DNA of 36,366 bases, from positions 1 through 36,366 of the IMG/VR virus record IMGVR_UViG_3300037264_001498, one strand, 5' to 3'. This document shows positions 23,320-30,002 of the stretch, piece by piece. The position numbers and the translations under genes were made by a program. This DNA is from a virus. The notes under the pieces are model-generated. The model saw nothing but the letters and a program-made list of their open reading frames with translations. It did no database searches and was not told the origin of the DNA. Each line of letters opens with the position of its first letter. Within the stretch, counting starts at the first letter, position 1.

Positions 23320-24690
23320 TCACTGCGTAACCCATGCCGGCGCATCCTTAGCTTCTACCGGCAGTCCATACATCCGCTCGTTTGTCTTGCTCCCGGGAAT
23401 AGGGATTGAGCGTAACTTGTTTTGAGTCACCCCGATGGAGCAGGTCTTGCGAACCGTCGATAGAAGGTCTCCGGTCGCCTCCGCTATCGCCTCTGGCTTG
23501 AGCGCTCCGTGCTCCAGCGCCTTGACGATGCGTTGCATCACTGTCAGCTTTTCCACCAAGTCCACCTCGTCTATCAATGCCCCTTGCGTAACAGTTGCCG
23601 TCTTAGTGCTGCCATTCGGAAAGTCGAGAAACTCCCAGGTGAGGGCGACAGATTCCGGAACTCGCCCATCACTCAGCTTCACATTCCGGGCCGCCACTTT
23701 TTTGACCCCGCCGGTGTCGTGCCGCACATCCTCCGTCGTGCTGAGTTCTGTGATTGTCCGCGCCACGTTGAAAATGTAGACGCTGCCGAACATGTTGTGA
23801 CGTTCCGGCCCCTCCATCCCCGTGCTCTTGCGTTTGTGGTGGGACTCCAAGGCGGGTACCCCCAGCTCTTGCACCCAGGCGTGGTGTCGGTTCGTCGTGT
23901 TAGAGTCCTCAATCGCCCCCAGAGGTGCCGATGCCATGCCCAGGGAGTCGATCATCAGAAGGCCGATCTTGAATCTGTCGATCTCGTCTTCTACCCAGCG
24001 CATATTGTCCCCGAGGCTCCCGGTAACTCGGCGCCAGTGGAATGGGATAGCCTCTCGCTCTTCTACGGGCAGGGTATCCGCACCTAGCCCGCGCATCACC
24101 GCCCACCATCGCTTGCGCTGGCGCTCCTCCTCGGCTTCCCAATCCAAGAACAGAACCGGTATCGGAGCTCGCAGTGGTTCGCCGGATCTGTCACCTATGC
24201 CCAGAGCCAGACGCAGCCCGATCCAAGTCATAAGGTACGACTTCGACGTTCCGCCCTCACCGAACAGAATGCTCACGCCGTCCGACTGGACATATGGATA
24301 GTACATCCATATCGGGGTGGTCATGTCTGGCTCTTTGGCCAGAAGCTTGATCGATGGCGTGCCTCGCCGGTACTCCCGCAAAAGGAGACGGGCGACGCCG
24401 TGCACAACATCATTCCAGTTTCCGGTCAGCTGCCCGTTGGCTTTGCTCAGTGACTCCGCGAGCTGGTCGAGGGTGCGATGCGCGTAGAGGTTGGTGCGAG
24501 TGATTAGGAGATCTCGCGGCTCGCGTGCGTCAATAGCGTCGTACCACGTCCAGAGCGCGTGTATGCCATCACGACTGCGCTCTACATCATCCACCTGGAC
24601 GAGGACCTTCGACGTGGGATGCAGGATGCGGAACCGATCACCCCGCCGAGTCCACTCAAAGGGAGTAGGCTCGTCGAATAGCTCGCTCAC
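23320..24690 (-). CDS. RepA-like RecA-fold ATPase / helicase
   Basis: This 456-residue protein starts at ATG 24690, overlapping the DnaB-N gene by ATGA. Residues about 130-330 are a RecA-like (AAA_25/RepA type) ATPase: Walker A FGEGGTSKS (143-151), Walker B IGLLMIDSLG (242-251) and SHHKRKS (283-289). The N-terminal 110 residues are an added domain with strands, and the C-terminal 70 (QRIVKALEHGALKPEAIAEATGDLLSTVRK) look like a winged helix. It would unwind DNA at the fork or load at the iterons immediately downstream. It lacks a DnaB N-terminal domain, which the gene before it supplies. Confidence 0.85.
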   Translation of the reverse strand: MSELFDEPTPFEWTRRGDRFRILHPTSKVLVQVDDVERSRDGIHALWTWYDAIDAREPRDLLITRTNLYAHRTLDQLAESLSKANGQLTGNWNDVVHGVARLLLREYRRGTPSIKLLAKEPDMTTPIWMYYPYVQSDGVSILFGEGGTSKSYLMTWIGLRLALGIGDRSGEPLRAPIPVLFLDWEAEEERQRKRWWAVMRGLGADTLPVEEREAIPFHWRRVTGSLGDNMRWVEDEIDRFKIGLLMIDSLGMASAPLGAIEDSNTTNRHHAWVQELGVPALESHHKRKSTGMEGPERHNMFGSVYIFNVARTITELSTTEDVRHDTGGVKKVAARNVKLSDGRVPESVALTWEFLDFPNGSTKTATVTQGALIDEVDLVEKLTVMQRIVKALEHGALKPEAIAEATGDLLSTVRKTCSIGVTQNKLRSIPIPGSKTNERMYGLPVEAKDAPAWVTQ

Positions 24691-25085
24691 GGCGCGTAGG
24701 CTCGTTGTGCCATGCGCCCGGCCTCGCTCAGCGCCCGGCGGCGCAAGGCGTGCTCTTTCACCACCTTGGCGTAGTAGACGCCGTGGATGTAGGTCGGCAC
24801 GGCGTTCAGTAAGCCAATCAGGTAGGGCCAGCCCCCGCAGGTCTCAAGTTGCTGACGTTGGGAGAGCTTGTCCGTGACGAGCACATAGTCTACAGCGCCA
24901 TTGTAGGTGTCCCAGGAATCGAGCATGGACTGGTAGATCATGCGGTGCGTTTCGAGAAAGAAGTGCGCCGGCGTCAGGATCCGCCGGATTTGCGGAAGGC
25001 ACTCGCTCGCGCCGATCATAATCGAGCCAAGTACCGCCAGTTCCGCATCGATGTTCATCGACGGCAATACGGCGGGGTCACTCAT
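24687..25085 (-). CDS. Free-standing DnaB N-terminal domain protein
   Basis: This 132-residue protein starts at ATG 25085 after AAGGAG. NIDAELAVLGSIMIGASEC, ILTPAHFFLETHRMIYQSM and VDYVLVTDKL are the well-known DnaB N-terminal helices that pack as a dimer collar and contact primase. The helicase domain is absent; a separate ATPase gene follows with a 4-base overlap. The protein may act as a collar, adapter or loader for that ATPase, or for the host DnaB. Promoter and leader at 25.1-25.25 kb lie upstream. Confidence 0.9.
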   Translation of the reverse strand: MSDPAVLPSMNIDAELAVLGSIMIGASECLPQIRRILTPAHFFLETHRMIYQSMLDSWDTYNGAVDYVLVTDKLSQRQQLETCGGWPYLIGLLNAVPTYIHGVYYAKVVKEHALRRRALSEAGRMAQRAYAP

Positions 25086-25105
25086 CGGCTTGCTCCTTAA
25101 ATGCG

Positions 25106-25181
25106 AAAAGCTCTACGGAATCGCCGTCGCTAGGATGGCCGAGCTTGGGGAAACAAGGCCGCGCCAGCGACTCCGTAGAGC
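25106..25181 (-). promoter_or_regulatory. Leader hairpin before the replication genes
   Basis: GCTCTACGGA (25110-25119) pairs with TCCGTAGAGC (25172-25181), continued by GTCGCT (25126-25131) with AGCGAC (25166-25171) after a six-base bulge. Four T follow on the minus strand (25109-25106). A second pair, GGGGAAACA (25147-25155) with TGTTTCCCC (25211-25219), interlocks with it, because one arm lies in the loop. It may be an attenuator. Confidence 0.6.
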
Positions 25182-25226
25182 CTTTCTCATTTCGTCACCA
25201 TCCCTTCCCCTGTTTCCCCTATGCTC

Positions 25227-25255
25227 AGTATACCCGCAAACGCCCGCGTTGTCAA
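25227..25255 (-). promoter_or_regulatory. Near-consensus sigma70-type promoter with possible operator
   Basis: Minus strand: TTGACA at 25255-25250, a spacer of 17, and TATACT at 25232-25227. The spacer holds AACGC-GG-GCGTT, an inverted repeat well placed for a repressor. It starts right after the XRE gene and points to the DnaB-N and helicase genes. Confidence 0.85.
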
Positions 25256-25273
25256 GCGGCAATCTGGCGCGCC

Positions 25274-25510
25274 TCACTTCCCCGCCCTCACTCCCCGCAC
25301 CGTTGCGCTGTCCAAGTCCCAGATGTTCTGTCCGCAATCGAGCACCCGCGAGATCGCCAGCGCCAGCGCCATGTCGCAAATACCGCCATGCTCCAGCTCC
25401 CAGATGCACCGCGGCGAGACGTTGCACCGCGCCCCGAGCCTGGCCTGGGTCATGCCGTACAGCTCCCTGGCGCGACGGAGTGCGTTGGCGGGACGGCGCC
25501 TGCCGGTCAT
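25274..25510 (-). CDS. XRE-family helix-turn-helix regulator
   Basis: This 78-residue protein starts at ATG 25510, overlapping the stop before it by ATGA. It is a nearly bare Cro/CI-type DNA-binding domain: ANALRRARELYGMTQARLGARCNVSPRCIWELEHGG (residues 8-43), where MTQARLG...VS is the helix-turn-helix, then two more helices. A promoter with an inverted repeat in its spacer lies just downstream, so it may control the replication genes. There is no sign of an integrase partner. Confidence 0.85.
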   Translation of the reverse strand: MTGRRRPANALRRARELYGMTQARLGARCNVSPRCIWELEHGGICDMALALAISRVLDCGQNIWDLDSATVRGVRAGK

Positions 25511-26238
25511 GGCTGGGACTCCAAGTACGGCAGCGCCCGGTACTGCGCCAAATCCGGCCAGTAGGCGATGAGATTATCCTTGCAGAACAGAGGCACCCCG
25601 GCCGCCGTCGCCGCCTCGATGATGTTGTCCACCCAACGGCGTTCGGGCTTGACTGCGCCTGGGCCTGTCATGGCTCCTATGATTGTCCACTCGATCCCCT
25701 TCAGGTGCTGCGGCAGCAAGTCGATTCCGTCAGTGAGGGGCTCAAAGCTGACGAACCTGTGCGCCACGTCCACGCGCCGGAGCTGGCCGATCCTGCGATA
25801 GTGCTCGACCGCGCCGGACTCGACCGACACGCCAAGCCAGAATCGCGCCGTGTCTGGAGGTGCGCCATAGTCGGGCACATCCACCCACATCCCTGGGTTG
25901 TAGAGATCGGGCCGTTTGGTCAAGAGCAGGTAGGTATGCTCTGGCGTGTTGCCAATGACGTATCCGACTCGTTCTTGCCAGTCAGGCAGCACGCCCGGGC
26001 TGAACAGGTCCCCCATGATGCACGTCAGAATGGTGGACGGCACCCGTACATTGAGCGGAGACAGTTTGGTGCGGTGCAACGTTGGCTCAAACCCGTTCTG
26101 GTACTTGGCCGGAAACCGCTGCACCATCCGCCTGGCCCAGCACCATTTGCATCCGTTCCTACAACCCGTGACCGGGGACCAATTATATGCGCCCGAACCG
26201 TCTGGATTCCGTGCCCACTCAATCCGGGTTCTATTCAC
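25507..26238 (-). CDS. Phage Gp37/Gp68-family (DUF5131) radical-SAM-like protein
   Basis: This 243-residue protein starts at GTG 26238 (MNRTRIEWARNPDGSGAYNWSP). C26-x3-C30-x2-C33 (CRNGCKWCWARR) is a radical SAM cluster motif, and the pattern TIEW...NP..GC...C..C is the start of DUF5131. Later landmarks are VIGNTPEHTYLLLTKRP, FWLGVSVES and RFVSFEPL, and GAMTGPGAVKPERRWV, all typical. Members are common in phages; their substrate is unknown. It is the third radical-SAM-type protein in this genome. Confidence 0.9.
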   Translation of the reverse strand: MNRTRIEWARNPDGSGAYNWSPVTGCRNGCKWCWARRMVQRFPAKYQNGFEPTLHRTKLSPLNVRVPSTILTCIMGDLFSPGVLPDWQERVGYVIGNTPEHTYLLLTKRPDLYNPGMWVDVPDYGAPPDTARFWLGVSVESGAVEHYRRIGQLRRVDVAHRFVSFEPLTDGIDLLPQHLKGIEWTIIGAMTGPGAVKPERRWVDNIIEAATAAGVPLFCKDNLIAYWPDLAQYRALPYLESQP

Positions 26239-26401
26239 GCTTTCTGCCTCCGCCTCGAAAGTGCCCGTCCAAGAACCTGCGGGGCCGACCCTTGGAGTCG
26301 TATCGCAGGAGGTGAGTGCCACACCCACACGCGCAAGTGATTTCGGGATTGACCTCACCAAAAGCGCGACGATCTGCGCGCTTGCGATGGTATTTCGCCA
26401 T
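26231..26401 (-). CDS. Small Cys-rich basic protein
   Basis: This 56-residue protein starts at ATG 26401 (MAKYHRKRADRRAFGEVN). It contains CACGCGTHLLRYDSKGRPRRFLDGHFRGG, in which C.CGCG and a following GH form the core of a small metal-binding family common in phages. Its function is unknown. It follows the HNH gene; the sequence around its start repeats that at the HNH start. Confidence 0.65.
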   Translation of the reverse strand: MAKYHRKRADRRAFGEVNPEITCACGCGTHLLRYDSKGRPRRFLDGHFRGGGRKRE

Positions 26402-26414
26402 GCTACGCCGCCTC
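26399..26414. repeat. 16-base direct repeat, left flank of the HNH gene
   Basis: CATGCTACGCCGCCTC occurs here and again at 26916-26931, so the HNH gene lies between two exact copies. Each copy spans a stop and the next start. See the findings. Confidence 0.85.
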
Positions 26415-26918
26415 TGCCGTCGCTGGCTGCAACGGCCCACGTTTCAGGAGAGCCAGACGGAACTGCTCGCCCGTCTTCACTCCCTTGGCGTGGTTGCAGC
26501 GATTGCATGCGGGAACTACGTTGTCCCCCTCATTGCGTCCACCCCGAGACAGTGGGATCACGTGCTCTACCTCAAGCACACCATCACAGCCACAGTAGGC
26601 GCAGCGATGTTCGTAGCGTTCAAGTATCTCTGCCCACTCTTGGCTGGTAAGGTCGTGCGAAATTGACTCCGCTTTGTGGCGGGAACGATGGTGATTAACA
26701 TAGCGGATGGTAGCCCTCGGAGTTGGCTCGGCTGGTTTGGGCGGTCTGATGAGCCAGGGTAGTGTCTCGCACGACAATCCGCATCCAGAACACTGGCTGA
26801 ACCATGTTCCATTTCGCTGTTGAACATCCATTGGAGAACCACAGTCCGGACAGACGGCCAGCCTCCGGAGAGTGGCCAGAATTGTCGCGCCAATCCTAGA
26901 AGAAGAATCGCTCATCAT
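26403..26918 (-). CDS. HNH endonuclease with N-terminal zinc ribbon
   Basis: This 171-residue protein starts at ATG 26918 (MMSDSSSRIGATIL). Residues 23-46 form a zinc ribbon (CPDC...CSGC). The HNH domain spans 103-146: C106-x2-C109, then LEVEHVIPLSRGGRNEGDNVV with E118, H119 and N133, and CNRCNHAKG. The pattern is complete, so the enzyme should be active. The gene lies between exact 16-base repeats and between two genes that otherwise join neatly, so it is probably a mobile (homing-type) insertion and not a packaging nuclease. Confidence 0.88.
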   Translation of the reverse strand: MMSDSSSRIGATILATLRRLAVCPDCGSPMDVQQRNGTWFSQCSGCGLSCETLPWLIRPPKPAEPTPRATIRYVNHHRSRHKAESISHDLTSQEWAEILERYEHRCAYCGCDGVLEVEHVIPLSRGGRNEGDNVVPACNRCNHAKGVKTGEQFRLALLKRGPLQPATAEAA

Positions 26919-26931
26919 GCTACGCCGCCTC
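26916..26931. repeat. 16-base direct repeat, right flank of the HNH gene
   Basis: This copy is identical to 26399-26414. It covers the last codons and stop of the RecT-like gene (Glu-Ala-Ala-stop) and the HNH start. The other copy covers the same residues at the HNH end. Confidence 0.85.
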
Positions 26932-28041
26932 GACCTGCATCTCGGACTGTCCCAGCGCCAGATGCCCGGCTCGCACAACCGCCGCCACGTCGCCGTTCCG
27001 TGTCGGCTCCTGAAGCCAGTGGATCACTGAGATCGCTTCGGCCTGAGTCATCGTTGTCGTGCTCTGGTGGCCGAGCAGGTACAGCAGCATCGCGTGCCGA
27101 TCCGCATCCGTCGCGACCTTGGACGCGGCCAGCGCGGCAAACAGAGCGCCGCGCTGTGGCTCGGTCATGTCAGTATCCGCACTCTTGGGTTTGGTTTGGC
27201 GAATGATGCGAATCTCGGCCAGGACGCGGCCCTTGGCGTCCTGCAACACCGGCGCTGGCGCCGCTTGCTCGGGCTCGACTCCGGTCTCCCGCGCATCGTC
27301 CGCGTCCGGCTCGATCTCCTGGGGATCCCCAACCTCGCCCGTGCCCTGATTCACAACGCGCGCGGGCTTGGTGTTCGGATCTTCCCCCCACAGGTCATTG
27401 ATCTTCTGCTCGCGCTCAGAATCAGACAGCGTATCGCAGAATTCCTGCGTCGCGTCCGCATCCACGGCCTCGGCGCCAGTGTCGCCATTGGGAGAGCACC
27501 CGGTCGCCAGCTCTGGGCAGGCGACGGTGAATCCGTGCCGCATGCAACCAGAGCGCAGCATCGCGCGTGGGAACTTGCCGTAGTTCGCTCGCACGTCCAG
27601 CCCGGCGCGCTTGGCATCTTCCATGCTGTAGCGCTCGATATGAATCAGGTGGCGCTTGCCCGCCCTGACGCTGTAGAACTCAATCACGCACACTTTTTCG
27701 TCACACTGCGCCAGCTCATAGTCATACCGCCCGCTGGCCTTGATGAGGCTGGCGAGCCCCTGCGCCGAAAGCGCCACCGTGGGCGGGTAGACCGTGCCAT
27801 CCCGTCCCTTTGCCTGGATCACGTAGACGTTGCTCAGCGAGTAGATCGGATCCCAGCCGAGCGCCTGGCCTTTGATGATCTTGACCACGGCCTGCGCCGC
27901 GTTCTTGACGTCTGCGAAGTAGCCGCTCTCTGCCAGCACCTTGCCGAGCGCCATCGCCGTGCTCAATCCCTCGGACGTGAGCGCGGGCAGCCCCGGCGCG
28001 AGCCGCAATCCCTGGGCCTGATGCTTCACTACCTGTTCCAT
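26920..28041 (-). CDS. RecT-like single-strand annealing protein
   Basis: This 373-residue protein starts at ATG 28041 (MEQVVKHQAQGLRLAPGLPA) after GAGGAGGG; a longer form lacks a site. Residues 15-210 hold the pattern of RecT-family proteins of many phages: AMALGKVLAESGYFADVKNAAQAVVKIIKGQALG..P, IQAKGRDG.., LSAQGLASLIKASGRYDYEL, EFYSVRAG, and YGKFPRAMLRSG..RHG....CPEL. A long acidic linker and a helical C-terminal part (MTEPQRGALFAALAAS) follow. It would anneal single strands in phage recombination. No exonuclease partner is evident nearby. Confidence 0.75.
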   Translation of the reverse strand: MEQVVKHQAQGLRLAPGLPALTSEGLSTAMALGKVLAESGYFADVKNAAQAVVKIIKGQALGWDPIYSLSNVYVIQAKGRDGTVYPPTVALSAQGLASLIKASGRYDYELAQCDEKVCVIEFYSVRAGKRHLIHIERYSMEDAKRAGLDVRANYGKFPRAMLRSGCMRHGFTVACPELATGCSPNGDTGAEAVDADATQEFCDTLSDSEREQKINDLWGEDPNTKPARVVNQGTGEVGDPQEIEPDADDARETGVEPEQAAPAPVLQDAKGRVLAEIRIIRQTKPKSADTDMTEPQRGALFAALAASKVATDADRHAMLLYLLGHQSTTTMTQAEAISVIHWLQEPTRNGDVAAVVRAGHLALGQSEMQVEAA

Positions 28042-28042
28042 G

Positions 28043-28204
28043 TCATCCCTCCTCAGTCTCGTCGATCGGTCCCGCAAGCCACGCTCCGCCCGTGCGCATC
28101 ACCGCCGCCGGCGCGCGCTGGTAGTGGGCCTCGAATGCCTCCATCACCTGCTCCCGTGTCATGGGGCTGCTATAGCCCATGTATCTTCCGGGCGGCAGCG
28201 TCAC
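28043..28204 (-). CDS. Small early protein
   Basis: A 53-residue frame starts at GTG 28204, overlapping the preceding TAG by one base, with GAGG eight bases upstream. It begins MTLPPGRYMGYSSPMTREQVM and is mixed in character. It ends two bases before the ribosome site and start of the RecT-like gene. Function unknown. Confidence 0.55.
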   Translation of the reverse strand: MTLPPGRYMGYSSPMTREQVMEAFEAHYQRAPAAVMRTGGAWLAGPIDETEEG

Positions 28205-28299
28205 TACGGCAGCCTCGTCCAGTCGCGGTTGATCACCTCCACCAACCAGTCCACTGCAAACAGAACCACCGCGAACCCGATCACCAGCGCTACTAGCAT
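28204..28299 (-). CDS. Single-pass membrane peptide
   Basis: A 31-residue peptide starts at ATG 28299 after GGAGGTGATC, a perfect ribosome site. MLVALVIGFAVVLFAVDWLVEV is one hydrophobic helix, followed by a polar tail. Early phage peptides of this kind can act on the host membrane or on a membrane enzyme. No family recognised. Confidence 0.6.
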   Translation of the reverse strand: MLVALVIGFAVVLFAVDWLVEVINRDWTRLP

Positions 28300-28304
28300 C
28301 TCGA

Positions 28305-28490
28305 TCACCTCCCGTCGGCATTCCGAGCCTCCGCTTCCCACTTCGCCCGAACCTCCGCCCGCGTGCTCAAATCCACCCTGATCTTCGCCGCCCAACAGTC
28401 GACGCACAGATCCGGCAATCCGCCCAGTCCAGGCTCGTGCGCGAGCACGCAGCCGCAGACGCGACATCGGGGCTTTGCGTTAGCTGCCAT
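28305..28490 (-). CDS. Small zinc-ribbon protein
   Basis: This 61-residue protein starts at ATG 28490 (MAANAKPRCRVCGCVLAHEP), inside the end of the previous gene. C9-x2-C12 and a later LCVDCW pair form a zinc ribbon. A charged helical tail follows (STRAEVRAKWEAEARNADGR). The ribosome site is weak, so translational coupling is likely. Function unknown. Confidence 0.65.
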   Translation of the reverse strand: MAANAKPRCRVCGCVLAHEPGLGGLPDLCVDCWAAKIRVDLSTRAEVRAKWEAEARNADGR

Positions 28491-28596
28491 GTTCTGCAAC
28501 AAACCGCTCGGCGGTTTCACGACTGAAGAAACTGGCCTGGTATCGCCCGCGCAGGTACACGATCCAGAGTCCGCCCTCTTTCGTGATCTGGTACAT
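28480..28596 (-). CDS. Small early protein
   Basis: A 38-residue protein starts at ATG 28596 (MYQITKEGGLWIVYLRGRYQ), one base after the previous stop. It reads as a strand-rich start and a helical end (SRETAERFVAEHGS). Its coupling to both neighbours supports translation. Function unknown. Confidence 0.55.
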   Translation of the reverse strand: MYQITKEGGLWIVYLRGRYQASFFSRETAERFVAEHGS

Positions 28597-28597
28597 C

Positions 28598-28768
28598 TCA
28601 GGCCGCCTTCAGCGACGCCAGCAGCAGCTTGCGCTCACGCTCGGTGTACACGCACCAGTCCGGGTGCCCCATGTACCGATCCCCCCACGTGCACGCGGCC
28701 TGGTGGGAGCCAAACCGCCCGAACCACTTGCCGGTCGCCTGCTCGCGAATCACGAACCGTTCTGTCAT
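28598..28768 (-). CDS. Small early protein
   Basis: A 56-residue protein starts at ATG 28768 (MTERFVIREQATGKWFGRFG), overlapping the previous stop by ATGA. The pattern F.IR...TG.W.GRFG......TWG.R...HP.....TERE resembles a small phage family whose role is not known to me. It is basic and may bind nucleic acid. Confidence 0.6.
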   Translation of the reverse strand: MTERFVIREQATGKWFGRFGSHQAACTWGDRYMGHPDWCVYTERERKLLLASLKAA

Positions 28769-28929
28769 GATGCTTTCTCCTCATGTTTGGCTGCCTGTCG
28801 CAGTCCCCGCTCGATGCGCACGATCCGCTCCCGGATGGCCCGAAGCGCGAACGCCCGCGGTGTGGTGCCTGCCGCCTTGGCTGCCCGCTCCAGGGCCTCG
28901 GTGTCGTGCGCGTCCAGGTGGATGATCAC
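28765..28929 (-). CDS. Ribbon-helix-helix-like regulator
   Basis: A 54-residue protein starts at GTG 28929 (MIIHLDAHDTEALERAAKAAG), overlapping the previous stop by GTGA. A short strand (IIHLD) and two helices with TTPRAFALRAIRERI match CopG/Arc-type ribbon-helix-helix proteins, which bind DNA as dimers. It lies early in the first operon, so a regulatory role is likely. Confidence 0.65.
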   Translation of the reverse strand: MIIHLDAHDTEALERAAKAAGTTPRAFALRAIRERIVRIERGLRQAAKHEEKAS

Positions 28930-29246
28930 GCAGCCACCTGCTCCCGCTCCGTGTACCACTCCACCTGGTCGTCGAATCCGACTCCACCATCGCCGATGCG
29001 ACTGCCGTTCTCTCCGTCCGGGCCATCCATCCAGAGGTTGAGCATCTCGCCGTCCGGCGTGGTGAAAATCTGGCGCTCGTAGTCCTGCGGGCCGCCATCC
29101 GCGTCCGACGCGACGAATTCGAGATTGTTGGCGTCTGCGACAACCAGGCAAGCGACTGCGGCATCTGGGCAGCCACTATCGAGCACGTCTGCGAGTGATT
29201 CCAGGGCTTGTGCGTTGAGTCTCTCGATCCACTGCTTGCGATTCAT
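28926..29246 (-). CDS. Acidic early protein of unknown function
   Basis: This 106-residue protein starts at ATG 29246 after GGAGG (MNRKQWIERLNAQALESLAD). A helical start leads to an acidic, Gly/Asp-rich half (ASDADGGPQDYERQIFTTPDGEMLNLWMDGPDGENGS). The strong acidity could suit a DNA-mimic or an inhibitor of a host protein, but nothing proves it. It is the first gene after the extended -10 promoter at 29275. Confidence 0.65.
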   Translation of the reverse strand: MNRKQWIERLNAQALESLADVLDSGCPDAAVACLVVADANNLEFVASDADGGPQDYERQIFTTPDGEMLNLWMDGPDGENGSRIGDGGVGFDDQVEWYTEREQVAA

Positions 29247-29274
29247 GGTAGCCTCCTTCTGTCGTTCTGGTTAC

Positions 29275-29302
29275 AGCATAGCACAGATTCGGGGGAGAAA
29301 CA
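29275..29302 (-). promoter_or_regulatory. Extended -10 promoter candidate
   Basis: Minus strand: TGCTATGCT with -10 TATGCT at 29280-29275. The best -35 is weak (TGTTTC at 29302-29297, spacer 16). It points to the acidic protein and the small-gene cluster and shares GCTATRCTGT with the promoter at 29969. Confidence 0.5.
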
Positions 29303-29312
29303 TGAGAATTGG

Positions 29313-29828
29313 TTAAGAATCAGATGAGAGAATTCTGGTTATCGACTCCCTGTCCTCCGGGAAGTTCAACGCGGCGAACTCCCCGTGAACGCGCACGGCC
29401 AGGACGTCGGAGGCGTGCGCCGCTGAAACGATATCGTCAAACGTCCCGCCATGATACTGGTGGCCCTTGCTTTTCCTCTTTGCTACCCAGGTCCCCGGTG
29501 TCATGCCGAGACCAACCCCCATATACCCGTTGGTGTTGTGACTTGGAAGTCCTCTCCGGTTACAGTTATTCTGAGCGACCGTGCACGGCCTCAGATTGGT
29601 GCGCTGATTGTCCAGCCCATCCCCGTTCTTATGGTCGGTGTGCGGGCTGTCCACTCCCGTGATGAATCGGTGCATGTACAGAATATTGCACCCCGCGTCC
29701 CGATGCGCCGCATACCAATACTTCTTGCTGACGTGCACCGCACACCACTTGCCCCGCGCCACAACCCTGTCGTACTGGTCATCGTCCACAAGCGCGACCC
29801 GGCCCTGGGTCAGCGGAATCTCTCTCAT
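29313..29828 (-). CDS. HNH-AP2 homing endonuclease
   Basis: This 171-residue protein starts at ATG 29828 (MREIPLTQGRVALVDDDQY), seven bases after GGAGG. Residues 52-88 are an HNH-3 domain (MHRFI.., HTDHKNGDGLDNQRTNLRPCT). Residues 101-157 are an AP2-like DNA-binding domain (GYMGVGL..., W.AKRKSKG, GTFDDIVSAAHASDVLAVRVHGEFAALNFP). This pair is the mark of free-standing phage homing endonucleases. It is last before the structured leader and its promoter, and its own intron is not present. Such genes are usually selfish. Confidence 0.92.
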   Translation of the reverse strand: MREIPLTQGRVALVDDDQYDRVVARGKWCAVHVSKKYWYAAHRDAGCNILYMHRFITGVDSPHTDHKNGDGLDNQRTNLRPCTVAQNNCNRRGLPSHNTNGYMGVGLGMTPGTWVAKRKSKGHQYHGGTFDDIVSAAHASDVLAVRVHGEFAALNFPEDRESITRILSSDS

Positions 29829-29843
29829 CGTGATGCCTCCAGG

Positions 29844-29962
29844 AAACACAAAACCCTGGGGTTGCTCGCCGCGTCAAGGCAGACTCTTGTTTGTGAGGAC
29901 AAGACGCTGACGTGACGGGCAACCCCAGGGCTTCGTATCGTCTGCATTCGTCCTGTCCTCAC
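29844..29962 (-). ncRNA. Possible structured leader RNA or small RNA
   Basis: RNA from the promoter at 29969 would begin near 29962. It holds CCCTGGGGTTGC (29854-29865 on the plus strand) pairing with GCAACCCCAGGG (29919-29930), followed on the minus strand by TTTTGTGTTT (29853-29844), so termination is possible after about 115 bases. Two further pairs (29954-29962 with 29893-29901; 29940-29945 with 29879-29884) interlock with the first. If it does not terminate, the RNA continues into the HNH-AP2 gene. Structure read by hand. Confidence 0.4.
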
Positions 29963-29968
29963 GCTCAC

Positions 29969-29997
29969 AGTATAGCATAGGTCAGGCGAAAAAGCAA
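29969..29997 (-). promoter_or_regulatory. Sigma70-type promoter with extended -10
   Basis: Minus strand: TTGCTT at 29997-29992, a 17-base spacer, and TATACT at 29974-29969 preceded by TGC. It follows the terminators of the lysis genes and would start the first early operon. Confidence 0.8.
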
Positions 29998-30002
29998 GGG
30001 GC

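Noticed and set aside
29850-29965. Leader as a HEARO / omega RNA
   Set aside because: Those RNAs go with IscB-type nucleases; the neighbour here is a HNH-AP2 homing enzyme without RuvC parts.
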